A stretch of 57,658 bases of DNA from CAYXVF01 sp964468125 (GCA_964468125.1 CAYXVF010000029.1:1-57658), one strand, 5' to 3'; positions 34,580 through 43,486 are shown, counted from the stretch's first letter. Numbers and translations are program-made. The notes: generated by a model from the sequence alone, not told the origin.

Positions 34580-35482
34580 CTACTGCCGGTGCACGATCCA
34601 CTGCACCGCCCCCTCCCGACTCGCGCGACCGCCGAGCAACCGATCGATTTCGCCGTTCAGCCTTTCGAGGTTGTGCACCGCGATGCACCCGATGGTGGGA
34701 GAGACGGGGCTATGGGCAAAGATCTCGCCCGCACTCGATGGGGTCTCGTAGGAACCGTCGGCCTGGGGGTTTCGACGATCGTACGACTCGTCTCGATAGG
34801 CCGGAAGCGAGCGTGCGTCCTCGAAGAGCACCCCGTCGAGGCCGACCTGGCTCATCTGGGCACGGGCGCCGTCGTAGAGCCCGTTCGCGATCATCGCCGG
34901 CCCCTCGCGCTGCGTGATGCTCGGGAGTCCCGAGAGGATGTCAGCGTCCCAAAGGCCCATGTTCATCGTGGGAACCGTGCTCGTGAGAAACGTTTCGTCC
35001 TCGAGGATCCGGTCGAGCTGACCCCCTCGAACCCGAAAGGCGAAAGTTTCGCCTCGCATGGGGATGCGACGGACGAGCCGTCCCTGCGAGCGCCGCATCG
35101 ACTCCTGGTCGCTCTCGTCGTAGTTCGGGGCGTCGAGGGAGACGACGATGACCTGCCCCTCCCGCCAATTGAGCCTTTCGCGGTAAGCGTCCACCACCTG
35201 GCGGGCTCGCCTCTCCGTGACCACCCGGCGCGGTCTTCCGTCCACGATCTGTGGTCGCGCGGAGCGGAAATCCTCGCGGCTGTAGCGCCCGCTGCCCGCG
35301 ACGCGCACGAGCTCCGGCGGGGTCAGGCCTTCGGTGGGGTTCCGTGCGCCCGGGACGCGATAGAGCGCGGGCTGAGCGGTGAAGCCGAGGGCCGGTTCAC
35401 CGCCTCGCGTTGCCGTCGCGAGCGCTTCAGGGGTTCGTGGCTCCCAAGGAACGGCCACGGTCGGGGTTACACGGATCGTCAT
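34580..35482 (-). CDS. L,D-transpeptidase-like protein
   Basis: The last third shows the layout of YkuD-like L,D-transpeptidases: SLPAYRDESYDRRNPQADG, then a His (H257, FAHSP) nine residues before the Cys of TIGCIAVHN (C266), the probable catalytic His-Cys pair that attacks peptidoglycan or other peptides. The classic S/T-H-G-C is here T-I-G-C, so activity is not assured. There is no signal peptide, which is odd for a cell-wall enzyme. The first 150 residues are unrecognised. ATG 35482 has GAGG six bases upstream. It lies 62 bases after the lipoprotein gene and 46 bases before uvrB on the same strand. Confidence 0.6.
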   Translation of the reverse strand: MTIRVTPTVAVPWEPRTPEALATATRGGEPALGFTAQPALYRVPGARNPTEGLTPPELVRVAGSGRYSREDFRSARPQIVDGRPRRVVTERRARQVVDAYRERLNWREGQVIVVSLDAPNYDESDQESMRRSQGRLVRRIPMRGETFAFRVRGGQLDRILEDETFLTSTVPTMNMGLWDADILSGLPSITQREGPAMIANGLYDGARAQMSQVGLDGVLFEDARSLPAYRDESYDRRNPQADGSYETPSSAGEIFAHSPVSPTIGCIAVHNLERLNGEIDRLLGGRASREGAVQWIVHRQ

Positions 35483-35547
35483 CACTCACCTCTTCCGTGA
35501 TGTCGTACACCGGGCGTCGGAAACGGGTTGTCCGCGTCAGCTAGGGG

Positions 35548-36318
35548 TCAATTCCACCGAATTCCGGCCACTTCGAGGTCCGCGGTGCCCTCGGTCCACA
35601 TGCCAAAGGTGTCGAGGACGGTGACCTCCGGTCGGTCGCTGCGAAATGCCGCGCCCTCGATCAGGAGCGTCGGAGCCGGACCGTCACACTCTCGCACCCA
35701 GACGTCGTAGAGGCGACCCGCGGGGTCGACGTCCATGAGCACGTAGTACCACTGGCCCGCAGAAAACGGGACGTCCACATCCGCGGCGAACTGGTCGCCG
35801 TCGCGGGCGTTGAGCACCCCCTCCGGGGCAAAGCGGACCATCGCCGAGGGGTCATCGAAGAAATCCATGTCCCCGAGCGACAGCGCGATGAACGCGTCCC
35901 CGGCCGCATCGCTCACACGCGTTACGAATTCGACCCGAAAAGCACCGCTGCGTTCGAGTTGTGGAATGTTCAGGAAGGCAAACTCGGTGAGGGTCTCCTC
36001 GGCCGCGGCGGGGCAGACATCGCAGGAGTTGTCGTCCTCGCAGCTCACCGGGGTGGGGTCCGGAGCGGGCGCCGGATCGAGCGGGTCCGGCTCGGTCACC
36101 GGATCGTCGATGGGATCCTCCGCGGGATCGTCCGCGGGATCGTCGACCGGCTGTTCCGGGCCCTGTGCCCCCGGCTCGCTCGCCGATGCTTCGGCGTCGC
36201 CCGCTTCGCTGGCGCCCTGAAGCTCGTCGTAACCTTCCGCGTAGGTCATGTCGTTGCCGCAGCCCGCGAGCAAGGCGGCGAGACAGAGGCCGTATCGGGT
36301 CCTCGCTGCACGAGTCAT
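35548..36318 (-). CDS. lipoprotein with acidic-Pro linker and jelly-roll-like domain
   Basis: ATG 36318 gives MTRAARTRYGLCLAALLAGC, with lipobox LLAGC. After the acylated Cys comes a long disordered stretch of DDP/EDP/PDP repeats (about residues 55-85), then a short Cys pair (CEDDNSCDVC), then a strand-rich domain of about 150 residues (FRVEFVTRVSDAAGDAFIAL, WYYVLMDVDPAGRLYDVWV) that looks like a concanavalin/jelly-roll domain, a fold used for sugar binding. The ATG overlaps the previous gene's stop (ATGA), so translation is coupled. Ligand unknown. Confidence 0.75.
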   Translation of the reverse strand: MTRAARTRYGLCLAALLAGCGNDMTYAEGYDELQGASEAGDAEASASEPGAQGPEQPVDDPADDPAEDPIDDPVTEPDPLDPAPAPDPTPVSCEDDNSCDVCPAAAEETLTEFAFLNIPQLERSGAFRVEFVTRVSDAAGDAFIALSLGDMDFFDDPSAMVRFAPEGVLNARDGDQFAADVDVPFSAGQWYYVLMDVDPAGRLYDVWVRECDGPAPTLLIEGAAFRSDRPEVTVLDTFGMWTEGTADLEVAGIRWN

Positions 36319-37487
36319 AGCTCTACCTCGAGTGCGACCCCGGCGCTCCATGCCTGGTCGACGGCGCCACCCGCCACGTTTTCCGCCCCGACCTCCGGGT
36401 TGAGGGAGAGCCCGTAGCGAACCCACTCCGCGCGAGGGCCGACCGCGAGCGTTTCGCTCAAGGGGATCAACACGCTCCCCTCCGCCGCAACGCCGAGCCC
36501 GCTCGCCTGCGGGAAGCGCTCGTCGATGAAGTCGCCAAAGCTCAGGCAGTACAAACCGTGCGCAGCTCCTCGAACCCGAAACCTTTCGATTTCGTAGCGC
36601 AGCTCGATTCCTGCCCCCGCTGACACGTGTTGGAGCGAGGGGAGGCCCTCTCCGAGCTCCGGAGGGATGTCGCCAGAGAAGTCGAAGGACTCGTAGCGAG
36701 CCACTCCCTGTGCGATCGCGGTGAAATTCGCGAGCAGCTCGATACGAGCGCCGGCGCGTAGGCTCGCGGCGAGCCACTGAGTGCCTAGGCTCGCAGAGCT
36801 TTCGTTCGGAACCGCCACCTCGGTCGTGGGGAGCCCGGCGGCGAAAGTGCCTTCGATGTAGAGCAGCCCCTCGGGAAAGAGCTCCGCAGACACGCTCGCG
36901 AGCGGCGTGAGCTCGAGCTGTACACTGCGAATGTCGCCGTAGAGATAATCGCGATAGGCAAAGCTGCGCTGACCGAGGCCGAGACGCGCCTTGAGCGTCG
37001 CTATCGACGAGCGCCGTGGCGGCGCTGGCTCCGCGGGGCGGGCTTCGGTGACGAGCTCTGCGTCGATCGTCGGTTCCGGCCGCGCCGGGGGAGGTTCAGG
37101 TTCGCATCGAAGCGCACTCGTCGCCGCGCTGATCTCGCTTGCGAGACGTGTAGCGGCGAGCTCGATCGTCTTTGTCTTAAATCGCACCCGGCCGCGGCGA
37201 TGGAAGCGACCGGTCGCGAGGGGAAGGACCGTCGGATCGAGCCCATCCGCCTCGGCGTTCAAATGTGCGACGAGGTTCGCACGTCGCCCTTCGCGCTCCA
37301 GCTCGACGCGCACCCGAAGCTCGCACAGCTGGCTCGGCTCCGAGGGCATGCGGAGCTCCATCGCGCCGTGACCCGTGTCGACCGCGATGAGGAGTACGTC
37401 CCGCACCTCTGCTGGGAGGGCGTCCGGGAGCTCCACGTAAACCGTCGGGCTCGTTTGCCCCAAGACGAGAAGTGCCCAGGCGATCAC
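36315..37487 (-). CDS. exported protein with periplasmic domain and C-terminal beta-barrel
   Basis: Start is GTG 37487: GGAGG lies nine bases upstream and the start overlaps the previous stop (GTGA). This gives the signal peptide MTVIAWALLVLGQTSP. The N-terminal 130 residues (TVYVELPDALPAEVRDVLLI) form an unrecognised periplasmic domain. A Pro/Glu linker (EPEPPPARPEPT) leads to about 210 residues of alternating strands (for example LLYIEGTFAAGLPTTEVAV) ending VALEVEL, consistent with an eight-to-ten-strand outer-membrane barrel. It sits between a c-type-heme lipoprotein and a sugar-binding-like lipoprotein. Function unknown. Confidence 0.7.
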   Translation of the reverse strand: MIAWALLVLGQTSPTVYVELPDALPAEVRDVLLIAVDTGHGAMELRMPSEPSQLCELRVRVELEREGRRANLVAHLNAEADGLDPTVLPLATGRFHRRGRVRFKTKTIELAATRLASEISAATSALRCEPEPPPARPEPTIDAELVTEARPAEPAPPRRSSIATLKARLGLGQRSFAYRDYLYGDIRSVQLELTPLASVSAELFPEGLLYIEGTFAAGLPTTEVAVPNESSASLGTQWLAASLRAGARIELLANFTAIAQGVARYESFDFSGDIPPELGEGLPSLQHVSAGAGIELRYEIERFRVRGAAHGLYCLSFGDFIDERFPQASGLGVAAEGSVLIPLSETLAVGPRAEWVRYGLSLNPEVGAENVAGGAVDQAWSAGVALEVEL

Positions 37488-37999
37488 GGTGAGGTTCCTC
37501 CGCTCACCCGGTCGACCACACCATCGAGATTGTCGATCCAGGTGACCAGGCACTCGACTTCAGCAACACTCAAAGGCGCGCCGACAGGCGGCATCGAGGG
37601 GGCGCCGCATTGATCGGTTCCATCCCGGGTCCACAGAACGAGGGTGCTCGCTTCCGGGTTGGCGGGGTCCGCGAGAAGGCCTGTGGGGCAGATCGCCTCG
37701 ACGCCGGCGAGACGGCTCGCGAGGTCGGGAGAGGCGAGATCGAGGCCCCCGGAGGGCGTCGGGCCGGAGCCGTGGCAGCCCGCACAGCGGACCGTGTCCT
37801 GGAGGAAGGCCGGGGGTGTCGTTGCGCAGCTGTCTTCGTCCGCCGGTGGAGTCGTCGGGTCCCCACCCGCCTCCTCCGCCGCGGGCGTGTTTGCCTCGTT
37901 CGCGCGCTCGAGGGCCTCGATGTAGGGCGTCGAATCCCCGAGGTCTCCGGCGCAGCCGATCGTAGCCGCGAGCGCGATCACACATCCCCTTGCCCACAT
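37484..37999 (-). CDS. c-type-heme-motif lipoprotein
   Basis: MWARGCVIALAATIGC carries a lipobox (ATIGC, Cys 16). The motif C72-AG-C75-H76 is a c-type heme attachment site, and SMPPVGAPLSVAEVECLVTWI near the end is the usual axial-Met/last-helix region of PSCyt1-like cytochromes in Planctomycetes and Myxococcota. Two extra cysteines (C58 and one in the C-terminal half) may form a disulfide. It should sit on the periplasmic side and pass electrons or simply bind heme. The 171-residue length is short. Its stop overlaps the next gene's GTG start. Confidence 0.78.
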   Translation of the reverse strand: MWARGCVIALAATIGCAGDLGDSTPYIEALERANEANTPAAEEAGGDPTTPPADEDSCATTPPAFLQDTVRCAGCHGSGPTPSGGLDLASPDLASRLAGVEAICPTGLLADPANPEASTLVLWTRDGTDQCGAPSMPPVGAPLSVAEVECLVTWIDNLDGVVDRVSGGTSP

Positions 38000-38049
38000 G
38001 ACCTGGAGTATGGGCCGGGGCTCCGCTGACCCCTATTACAAAGACTTCG

Positions 38050-39744
38050 TCATAGCTCCGGTAGGCACACCACCGTGGGATTGAAGCGCCGGGTCGTGTC
38101 CCCGAGACCCAGCTGGCCGCTCTCGTTGAAGCCCCAGCACCACAGGAATTCGTCTTCGCGCACCGCGCAGCTGTGTTGCTCCCCCAGCGCGAGGGCGGTC
38201 CAGCGGTCTGGCGGGCCGGAGGTGCGCGTGGGTCGAAAGCGGTCGATCACGTCGGTGCCGACGCCCAGCTGTCCTTGCGTGTTGCGCCCCCAGCACCACA
38301 GGCTGCCGTCACTCTCGAGGCCGCAGCAGTGGGAGCGGCCGCAGGAGAGAAATTGGAACACCAAATCGCCGTTGACCGGTGCCGGTGCACCGTCGAGCTC
38401 ACCGGGCTCGCGCCCCAGGTTTCCAAAGCCGTTGGCGCCCCAGCAATAGGCGCGCTCGTCCTCGGACAGTCCGCAGCTGTGAAAGTCACCGCAGGTGACG
38501 AGCTCGAAGCGCACGTCGTCTGGCGCGTCGATAGCGGTTGGGGTCAGCACGTTTGGACCGGCGGGGATCCCAACCTGTGCGACTTCGTTAAAGCCCCAGC
38601 AGTATATCCGCCCATCGCTCACCCCGCAGGAGTGCAGCTGTCCCGTGCATTGAGCAATCCAGGGCGCCCCGCTCGGGGACGGCACCTGAACCGGTCGGTC
38701 CGCCGAGCTGGTCGAATCGATGCCGAGCTGACCGCGGCTGTTCGCCCCCCAGCACCACAGCTCGCCACCCGCCGTCCGGGCGCAGGTGTGAATCCCGCCC
38801 ACGGAGATCGATTCGATCGAATCCGACGTGAACGATTCCACCTCGGTGGGAATGGCAACCTCCGCGTCGGCGCCACGACCGAGTCCGAGCTGACCTGCGC
38901 CGTTGCTGCCCCAACAGTGCAGCGAGCCGTCCTCAAGCAGCGCGCAGCTGTGTGCGGTGGCGGTGCCGCTCTCGTTGCCGCGGGTGGAGACCTGAGCAAC
39001 CGGTCCTGGCAGTGTGACTTCGATCGGCGTCGGTGTTGAATTCGCCGCGTCGGGGACGCCGAGCTCCGAGTAGATGTTGCTCCCCCAACAATAGAGGCGT
39101 CCCGCACGCACCACGCAGGTGCTTCGGAGCCCTCCGGACACACTCGTCAATGGCGCAGGTGAACGGCACTCGCCAGAAAGACAGCGGTCACCGGGGCATC
39201 CGCACACATCGTCGTCGGGACGAGGCTGACATTCAGCGGCAGGGCAGAGCTCGCAGCGCCCACAGCTCGGCGCGAGCTCGTTCCCTTCCTCGTCTGGGCT
39301 GGGCTCGAAACAGGCGCCCAGGCAGACTCCTCGGTAGCAGGTTTGCCCATCCGTGCACTCGCTGGACTCGAGGCAGGCGCGCGCGAAGCGCAACCGCACG
39401 TAGCGGACCGCATCCGCGGTAAAGCCAGCGCTGGCGCGCACGCGGGCGATCGGCGCGTCGTCGCTTGGGGCGGCCAATGTATCGAAGAGCTCGCCCTCGA
39501 AGGTCACCCAGCGCGTCGCATCGTCGTCCTTGGCGACGATCGGGATCTCTGCGGGCAAGACCCCGGCGGGCTCGACCTGGTCCCTCACGATGCGTCCGTC
39601 ACGATCGAGAATCCGGACGCGGACCCAGGACGCCAACGCGTTCGTTCCCGTGTCGGCTTCGAGCTGCACGATCACCTGTGGGCGGGGCGGCGGGCTGTCG
39701 CACGCCAGAGTTGCTGCGAAGGCGAGAAGAAGCGTCGATCTCAT
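38050..39744 (-). CDS. RCC1-repeat lipoprotein
   Basis: MRSTLLLAFAATLAC gives a lipoprotein signal (lipobox ATLAC). After a Cys-rich module (CTDGQTCYRGVCLGACF, CPAAECQPRPDDDVCGC, about residues 130-190), seven RCC1-type propeller blades follow, each marked by CWG-x-N, for example CWGSNIYSELG, CWGSNGAGQLG and CWGFNESGQLG. Seven blades close one propeller. Such proteins are frequent myxobacterial surface lipoproteins and likely bind proteins, not nucleotide exchange factors. Its ATG overlaps the regulator's stop by one base (TGATG), so the two are translationally coupled. Confidence 0.88.
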   Translation of the reverse strand: MRSTLLLAFAATLACDSPPPRPQVIVQLEADTGTNALASWVRVRILDRDGRIVRDQVEPAGVLPAEIPIVAKDDDATRWVTFEGELFDTLAAPSDDAPIARVRASAGFTADAVRYVRLRFARACLESSECTDGQTCYRGVCLGACFEPSPDEEGNELAPSCGRCELCPAAECQPRPDDDVCGCPGDRCLSGECRSPAPLTSVSGGLRSTCVVRAGRLYCWGSNIYSELGVPDAANSTPTPIEVTLPGPVAQVSTRGNESGTATAHSCALLEDGSLHCWGSNGAGQLGLGRGADAEVAIPTEVESFTSDSIESISVGGIHTCARTAGGELWCWGANSRGQLGIDSTSSADRPVQVPSPSGAPWIAQCTGQLHSCGVSDGRIYCWGFNEVAQVGIPAGPNVLTPTAIDAPDDVRFELVTCGDFHSCGLSEDERAYCWGANGFGNLGREPGELDGAPAPVNGDLVFQFLSCGRSHCCGLESDGSLWCWGRNTQGQLGVGTDVIDRFRPTRTSGPPDRWTALALGEQHSCAVREDEFLWCWGFNESGQLGLGDTTRRFNPTVVCLPEL

Positions 39745-41252
39745 CAGCGGTGCTGGGTGGGCTCGCGAAAGGTCGTATCCTCGACCACATAGCGCGATTC
39801 GCGCCCGCTCTTTTCCAGGCGACAGAACCCGTCCTCCACCAGATCTTTGAGGGCGATCTGCGCGACGCGCAAGGAAACCCCCGCGGCGTTCGAGGCATCG
39901 CGGGCCGTGAGTGGACCGGCACGGGCGGCGATCGCCTGGAGGATGCGGTCGTGCTCCAGTGCCACGCAACGGGGATCGGGTACGACCACCGGATTTTTGA
40001 GCTCGAGCCAGAGTCCCTCCTCGCTGCGTTCGATCTCACCGACGGACTCCGCGTACTTGCGCGCTCGATGAATCAACACGTTGAAGACCCCGTGATGGAT
40101 CTCGGCCGCGTATTCGAAGCCGTAGACACGGGAAAACACCTTTTCGACCGGAATGGCTTGGCGGCGAGAGAGAGCGAGCGTGCTGATGAGAGACGCCATT
40201 CTCGCCTGCTTTCTACGGCCTTGAGGCAGCACGTGCGTTCCCGCGGGGAAACTGGTGAACCCGAGCGGCAAGAAGCGTCGGGCGCGACCCGCGACGTCGG
40301 CGAAGGCATAGGCAAGAGCGGTTTCGCCCTCCGGTGACGGTCCACGAACGCGTGCGATGCCGCAGAGCTCACCGGGAATGTCGTCGACCACGCCGCGAAG
40401 CCAATCATTATCAGTCTCGGCGTCGAGGGTCAGGGCAGTCCTCACGAGCTCGAAGTGGCGCACGGGTGCCGGCAGCTCCGCGGCGAGGGCTGCAATTACC
40501 GCATCGCGGGAGCGATCGCCCTGCTGTCGCGCTCGAAACCATGCGCCGAGCTCGCGGCTCACCGGTTCCGCACCTTCGGGGGCTACTCCGGCGAGCATCG
40601 ATTCCCAGCCGAGCCAACCGTGCCAGAGCGGCGGTGCGACCCGGCGCAAGGCGGTCACGATGCGCGCGGCGAGGTGCGGCTCGCCGTTGAGGCGGCGGAC
40701 CGTCGCGAGAGTCACGTTGGCGAGGTATTCGAGCTGCGGCATGGCTTCTGTGCGCGACATGCGCGACGCTCGTCGAGCGATCCGGGTTGCTTCGTCCCGG
40801 TCGGTCTCCGTCATCGCCAGCGCGCGGAGGCTAGCGGCTTCTAGCACCATCTCTGCAAAACCACCCTCGCGCGCGGCGCGCTCTAAGCGGGCCAGCTCCT
40901 CGTCCAGGGCGGGGGATGCCCCACCTCGCAAGCGCAGCCAGCATTCGGACAGACCGAGCGCCGTTTGTGAGCGTGCGGAACGGGGATCGTGGCATCGACG
41001 ATGGAGATTCAGCCACTCAGACGCTTTGTTCGAGTCGAAGGTGACAATGTGAGCGCGGACCTGTTGCAAACAGGTGAGCGAAGATGCGACATGCGCCGTC
41101 GGCGCGACGGCATCCGTTTCGAGCGGCGCGGGGGCGATTCCCGCCGCGTACGCCATGGACTGCAGGAGAAGGGTCTCCTCGCGCGAAGCGCCGCCAGACG
41201 AAAAGTCGCCTAGAAGCGCGGCTTCATAGCCAGCGAGGTTGGAATCGGCCAT
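39744..41252 (-). CDS. two-winged-helix transcription regulator, long N-terminal helical domain
   Basis: The C-terminal 170 residues appear to be two DNA-binding domains in tandem: first an OmpR/BTAD-like winged helix (FSRVYGFEYAAEIHHGVFNV, then NVLIHRARKYAESVG), next a MarR/ROK-like winged helix (ARDASNAAGVSLRVAQIALK). The first 320 residues are Ala/Leu/Arg-rich helices, TPR-like in feel, as in large myxobacterial regulators. Start ATG 41252; GTG 41273 is alternative. It is divergent from the kinase at 41295 across 42 bases, so both could be controlled from one promoter region. Its stop overlaps the RCC1 gene's start. Target genes are probably those downstream (inference). Confidence 0.65.
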   Translation of the reverse strand: MADSNLAGYEAALLGDFSSGGASREETLLLQSMAYAAGIAPAPLETDAVAPTAHVASSLTCLQQVRAHIVTFDSNKASEWLNLHRRCHDPRSARSQTALGLSECWLRLRGGASPALDEELARLERAAREGGFAEMVLEAASLRALAMTETDRDEATRIARRASRMSRTEAMPQLEYLANVTLATVRRLNGEPHLAARIVTALRRVAPPLWHGWLGWESMLAGVAPEGAEPVSRELGAWFRARQQGDRSRDAVIAALAAELPAPVRHFELVRTALTLDAETDNDWLRGVVDDIPGELCGIARVRGPSPEGETALAYAFADVAGRARRFLPLGFTSFPAGTHVLPQGRRKQARMASLISTLALSRRQAIPVEKVFSRVYGFEYAAEIHHGVFNVLIHRARKYAESVGEIERSEEGLWLELKNPVVVPDPRCVALEHDRILQAIAARAGPLTARDASNAAGVSLRVAQIALKDLVEDGFCRLEKSGRESRYVVEDTTFREPTQHR

Positions 41253-41294
41253 GTTCGTCGCTGCTCCCTTCACCTTCCGCTAGAATCCCACATC

Positions 41295-42581
41295 ATGGCA
41301 GTGCGTGCCCCTAGAGTTCAGTCCGGCGTCTTCTCCAACTTAAACAGTGTTGGCAAGATCGCGTCGGGCGGCATGGGCTACGTCGAGCTCGCGCGTCTCA
41401 CCAAGGGCGGCTTCGAGCGCGCTTACGCGGTCAAGAGACTGCACCCGCATCTACTCCAGGACCAGGCGGTCCGCGACATGTTCATGGACGAGGCGCGCCT
41501 CGCCGGCCTCGTTCGTCATCCCAATGTCGTCAGCGTGCTCGACGTACTCGAGGATCATCGCGGTCCAGCGTTGGTCATGGAATACATCGATGGAATCTCG
41601 CTCGCGCGAGTGATCGAGCTCGGCGACGACGGGGGCGATCTCCCCATCGTGTTCTGCCTTCGCATGGCGCTCGAGGCCGCGCGCGGCTTGCACGCGGCGC
41701 ACGAGCTGCGCGATGCGGACGGTCGGGCGCTCGAGCTCGTCCACCGAGACGTCTCACCGCAGAACATCTTGCTCGGGCGCGATGGCATCGCGCGTCTCAC
41801 TGATTTCGGGGTTGCGAAGGCGATGAATCGGATCGCCCAGACTAGCACTGGGATCTTGAAGGGCAAGTTTGGCTACATGGCTCCCGAGGTGCTCCGCTTC
41901 GAGGAGCCGGATCGCAGGGCGGACCTCTTTGCGCTGGGCGTGGTGCTCTTTGAGAGCCTCACCCGGGAGCGCCTCTACCCGAACTCGTCCGGTCTCGACG
42001 GCGCTAGACGGGTGCTGAGCGAGCCGCCGCCGGACCTCGCGGACTACCGAGACGATGTGCCGATCTCGATCGTCGCGTTGCTTTTTCGCCTCCTCGCCAA
42101 AGAGCGAGACGCGCGTCCCGCCACTGCGGAGGAGGTGGAGCACATCCTCGACGATGCGCTGCGAGAGCTGATCGCCACTGAGGGAATTGTGGATTCCGCG
42201 GATGTAGTGCGTCGCGCGATGGAGCGTCGCTCCGAGCCCGAGCTCGAGCCCAGCATCGACCTACCCGTTGGTCCTGAGCGTTCCGGACCCTGGGTGGCGT
42301 GGCTCGTGGCCGCGCTCGTCCTCGTCGTGGCTGGTGCGCTCTGGTGGCTCGTACCCGGCGCAGCGCCGCCTTCCTTGGACACGCGCGTCGAGCTCGCTCC
42401 GCAAGAGCTCAGCGTCTCCGAGGAAGAGCTTGCGGAACGCGAGTCTTCTGCTGGCGCGGCAGACGGGGTCGAAGCGGAAGAAGAGGCGCGGCCGCGCCGA
42501 AAACGCCCGCGCAAAGCGAAGAAGAAGCGTCCTGGACAGAAGGACGAGGATCAAAAGATCCCGATGTGGGAGTGGGAATGA
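41295..42581 (+). CDS. transmembrane Ser/Thr kinase
   Basis: This is a eukaryote-like kinase. It has a glycine loop (IASGGMGYVELA), ATP-binding K47 in AVKRL, a catalytic loop at H150-R-D152 (HRDVSPQN, Lys replaced by Ser) and D170-FG. The activation segment shares GILKGKFGYMAPEV with the other kinase in this window. One membrane helix (about 331-354) is followed by an acidic then strongly basic end (RPRRKRPRKAKKKRPG, about 395-415). Unlike the kinase at 16196 it has no PEGA domain of its own, but its stop overlaps the start of a PEGA-like gene (ATGA). The basic tail on the far side of the membrane is unusual. Confidence 0.9.
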   Translation: MAVRAPRVQSGVFSNLNSVGKIASGGMGYVELARLTKGGFERAYAVKRLHPHLLQDQAVRDMFMDEARLAGLVRHPNVVSVLDVLEDHRGPALVMEYIDGISLARVIELGDDGGDLPIVFCLRMALEAARGLHAAHELRDADGRALELVHRDVSPQNILLGRDGIARLTDFGVAKAMNRIAQTSTGILKGKFGYMAPEVLRFEEPDRRADLFALGVVLFESLTRERLYPNSSGLDGARRVLSEPPPDLADYRDDVPISIVALLFRLLAKERDARPATAEEVEHILDDALRELIATEGIVDSADVVRRAMERRSEPELEPSIDLPVGPERSGPWVAWLVAALVLVVAGALWWLVPGAAPPSLDTRVELAPQELSVSEEELAERESSAGAADGVEAEEEARPRRKRPRKAKKKRPGQKDEDQKIPMWEWE

Positions 42582-43486
42582 GCTTCTCCGTGCTTCTGCT
42601 GGCGATCACTGTGCTCGGAGCCGACGAACGAGAACGCGCCCGCGACGCGTTCGAGTCCGGGACCGAGGCGCTCTCCACCGGTCGCTTCGTCGAGGCGGCG
42701 GCGGATTTTCAGCGCTGCCTCGACCTGGCGAAGAGTCCTCCCTGCGCCTTCAATTTAGCGGTCGCTCTGCGTGGCACAGGAGATGTGATCGCAGCGGAAG
42801 GTGTTCTCGAAGCGTTGTTGACCGGTCAATGGGGCCCCTTGGCGCGCAAACGCAGGCGACAGGTGCAAAAACTCCTCGACGAAACCCGGGAGCAGGTCGC
42901 CCTGTTGTCTTTGGTGCTCACACCGAAGGAGCTGCCGGTCACGGTTCGCCTCGACGGGGAGATCATCTTGGACGGCTCACCGCCGTCGCGTGCGCCCTTG
43001 CGCGTAAACCCCGGTGCACACGTCTTACTCGTCAGCGCAGAGGCACATGTCCCGGTCGAACGGAAGCTCATGCTCGAGGCGGGGGCACAGCAGAGCGTTG
43101 CGTTGGCGCTGGAGCCGGTTCCGGTCCCGACGACTGGGACATTGATTGTCGAAACGACGAGCGCGACCGACCGGGTCGAGGTCGAAGGTATCGGCGTCTC
43201 CGTGGGCGGTTATACGGGAGAGCTCGAAGTGGGCACCTACCGACTCCGAGTTTCCGGGGACGGAGAGACGCAAGAGCAGGAAATCGTGGTCGAAGCCGGC
43301 TCCACCTTGCGCGTTGCGGTGGACCTGCAGGAGGAGCGCTCGGTCCTGGCGAGTCCCTGGTTCTGGGCCGGTGCCGCGCTCGTTGCCGCGGGGTCGGTCG
43401 GAGCGGTCCTCTATTTCACCCGCGATGAAGCACCACCGGTGCTGCGGGACGACGTCTTTGACGTCACCGAAGCTCTCCGTTGGTGA
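42578..43486 (+). CDS. PEGA-like/TPR exported partner of the kinase
   Basis: ATG 42578 overlaps the kinase stop. MSFSVLLLAITVLGADE is a signal peptide. Residues 20-85 look like a TPR pair (FESGTEALSTGRFVEAAADF). Then two PEGA-like beta units follow: LPVTVRLDGEIILDGSPPSR (about 125-145) and GTYRLRVSGDGETQEQEI (about 220-240). A C-terminal helix (WFWAGAALVAAGSVGAVLYF, about 262-283) is probably a membrane anchor. Together with the kinase it resembles a split version of the fused kinase-PEGA protein at 16196-18568. Role in sensing is inferred. Confidence 0.75.
   Translation: MSFSVLLLAITVLGADERERARDAFESGTEALSTGRFVEAAADFQRCLDLAKSPPCAFNLAVALRGTGDVIAAEGVLEALLTGQWGPLARKRRRQVQKLLDETREQVALLSLVLTPKELPVTVRLDGEIILDGSPPSRAPLRVNPGAHVLLVSAEAHVPVERKLMLEAGAQQSVALALEPVPVPTTGTLIVETTSATDRVEVEGIGVSVGGYTGELEVGTYRLRVSGDGETQEQEIVVEAGSTLRVAVDLQEERSVLASPWFWAGAALVAAGSVGAVLYFTRDEAPPVLRDDVFDVTEALRW

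Noticed and set aside
34580..35482. Type VI secretion effector (Tlde1-like) identity for the L,D-transpeptidase-like gene
   Set aside because: No immunity gene, PAAR, VgrG or Hcp gene lies nearby and the motif is not specific; lack of a signal peptide alone is not enough.
38050..39744. Repeat array resembling CRISPR or tandem DNA repeats
   Set aside because: The periodicity is at protein level (seven RCC1 blades) with diverged codons and no uniform spacers.
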